NCBI RefSeq assembly: GCF_902859935.1
Contig: NZ_CADIKI010000005.1
Coordinates: 331,151-395,150, forward strand
Direction: 5' to 3'
DNA from: Paraburkholderia fynbosensis
GTDB taxonomy: Bacteria > Pseudomonadota > Gammaproteobacteria > Burkholderiales > Burkholderiaceae
Length of the DNA: 64,000 nt
A model generated the notes under the pieces. It did not search any database. It was given only the letters and a program-made list of their open reading frames with translations, and was not told the origin of the DNA. The number at the start of each line of letters is the position of its first letter. Position 1 is the first letter of the stretch. Below, piece by piece: positions 63,401 to 64,000 of the stretch. A program made the translations under genes and the position numbers.

Positions 63401-64000
63401 ATGGAAACGACCGACCATGTATTGATCGTCGACGACGACCGCGGCATCCGCGAACTGCTCGCCGGCTACCTCGAGAAAAACGGCATGCGCGTGTCGCTCG
63501 CGGCCAACGGACGCCAGATGCGCGCCGCGCTGGAACAGGGCGCACCCGATCTGATCGTGCTCGACCTGATGCTGCCGGGCGCGGACGGTCTCGTGCTGTG
63601 CCGTGAACTGCGCGCCGGCAAATTCCGCGCCGTGCCCGTGCTGATGCTCACCGCCCGCAACGAGGAAGCCGATCGGATCCTCGGTCTGGAAATGGGCGCC
63701 GACGACTATCTGCCCAAGCCGTTTGCCGCGCGTGAGTTGCTCGCGCGGATCCGCTCGGTGCTGCGCCGCGCCCGGATGCTGCCGCCCGGCATGCAGGTGA
63801 CGGAATCGGTGCAAATGCTGTGCTTCGGCGACTGGCGGCTCGATACCACCGCGCGCCATCTGCTCGATGCGGAAGGCACGATGGTCGCTTTGAGCGGCGC
63901 CGAATATCGCTTGCTGCGCGTGTTCCTCGATCATCCGCAGCGGGTGCTGACGCGCGATCAACTGCTCAATCTGACTCAGGGCCGCCAGGCCGATCAGTTC
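63401..64000 (+). CDS. OmpR-family response regulator, 3' end cut off
   Basis: The visible 200 residues hold a receiver (VLIVDDDRGIRELLAGYLE, phosphoacceptor Asp in LIVLDLMLPGADGL, conserved Thr in MLTARNE, Lys in LPKPF) and the start of the winged-helix output domain (LCFGDWRLDTTARHLLDAEG ... LSGAEYRLLRVFLDHPQRVLTRDQLL). It runs off the right edge. A partner histidine kinase is expected downstream. Confidence 0.93.
   Translation, partial: METTDHVLIVDDDRGIRELLAGYLEKNGMRVSLAANGRQMRAALEQGAPDLIVLDLMLPGADGLVLCRELRAGKFRAVPVLMLTARNEEADRILGLEMGADDYLPKPFAARELLARIRSVLRRARMLPPGMQVTESVQMLCFGDWRLDTTARHLLDAEGTMVALSGAEYRLLRVFLDHPQRVLTRDQLLNLTQGRQADQF

Overview
The window (about 62% GC) reads as the replication-origin region of a secondary chromosome or megaplasmid of a Burkholderiaceae bacterium, most likely Paraburkholderia, Caballeronia or Burkholderia. 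This rests on a co-directional parA-parB pair, a RepB/Rep_3-type initiator, 15 iterons of one 17-bp family, and a dense set of accessory catabolic, efflux and regulatory genes of the kind carried on these replicons. No sequence search was possible, so family names come from motifs I could read.

Layout. 0-9 kb: a cut-off helical-repeat protein, DUF899 and DUF2182 genes, a GT2 glycosyltransferase, a YqhA membrane protein, a TIGR00027-type methyltransferase, a secreted GH3 glycosidase and a beta-barrel protein with two-fold internal symmetry. 9.5-13.3 kb: a complete alpha-hydroxyketone quorum-sensing locus (membrane histidine kinase, LqsR-like response regulator, and a convergent CqsA/LqsA/JqsA-type synthase) with a 14-bp perfect hairpin between the convergent genes. 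14-18.3 kb: a GntR regulator with an SDR, a beta-keto acid cleavage enzyme and an MFS importer, a predicted catabolic operon. 18.5-24.4 kb: an H-NS-like gene with a terminator in its leader, then a CecR-like TetR divergent from a four-gene ABC efflux operon. 24.4-31 kb: VOC, Fur, a second-type RarA with a degenerate sensor-2 region, lipoprotein, DeoR/NudK divergent pair, PpnP, tRNA-Leu(GAG), and porin and IclR remnants.

31-45 kb: an MFS transporter with two matching operators upstream, an ArcD-type antiporter, a tripartite RND pump operon and a large lipase-like lipoprotein. 45.3-48.7 kb is gene-poor and looks decayed. 48.6-53.5 kb holds the replicon core: a 25-bp perfect palindrome (candidate parS), a terminator, parB, parA, the iteron origin and rep. 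53.5-64 kb: GntP permease and patatin, a MocR regulator divergent from an amino-acid permease/deaminating oxidase/binding-protein cluster, a GFA protein, a tiny lipoprotein and a cut-off OmpR-type response regulator.

The genes work mostly as small regulator-plus-operon modules, each with a readable palindrome or repeat in its control region. I wrote down several gene fragments that lack start codons (porin, IclR, CBM5/12 carbohydrate-binding domain), because they show past gene loss around the tRNA and between modules. The most interesting items are the quorum-sensing locus with its convergent architecture, the two-sided iteron origin whose last iteron abuts and overlaps the rep promoter, and the candidate centromere palindrome.
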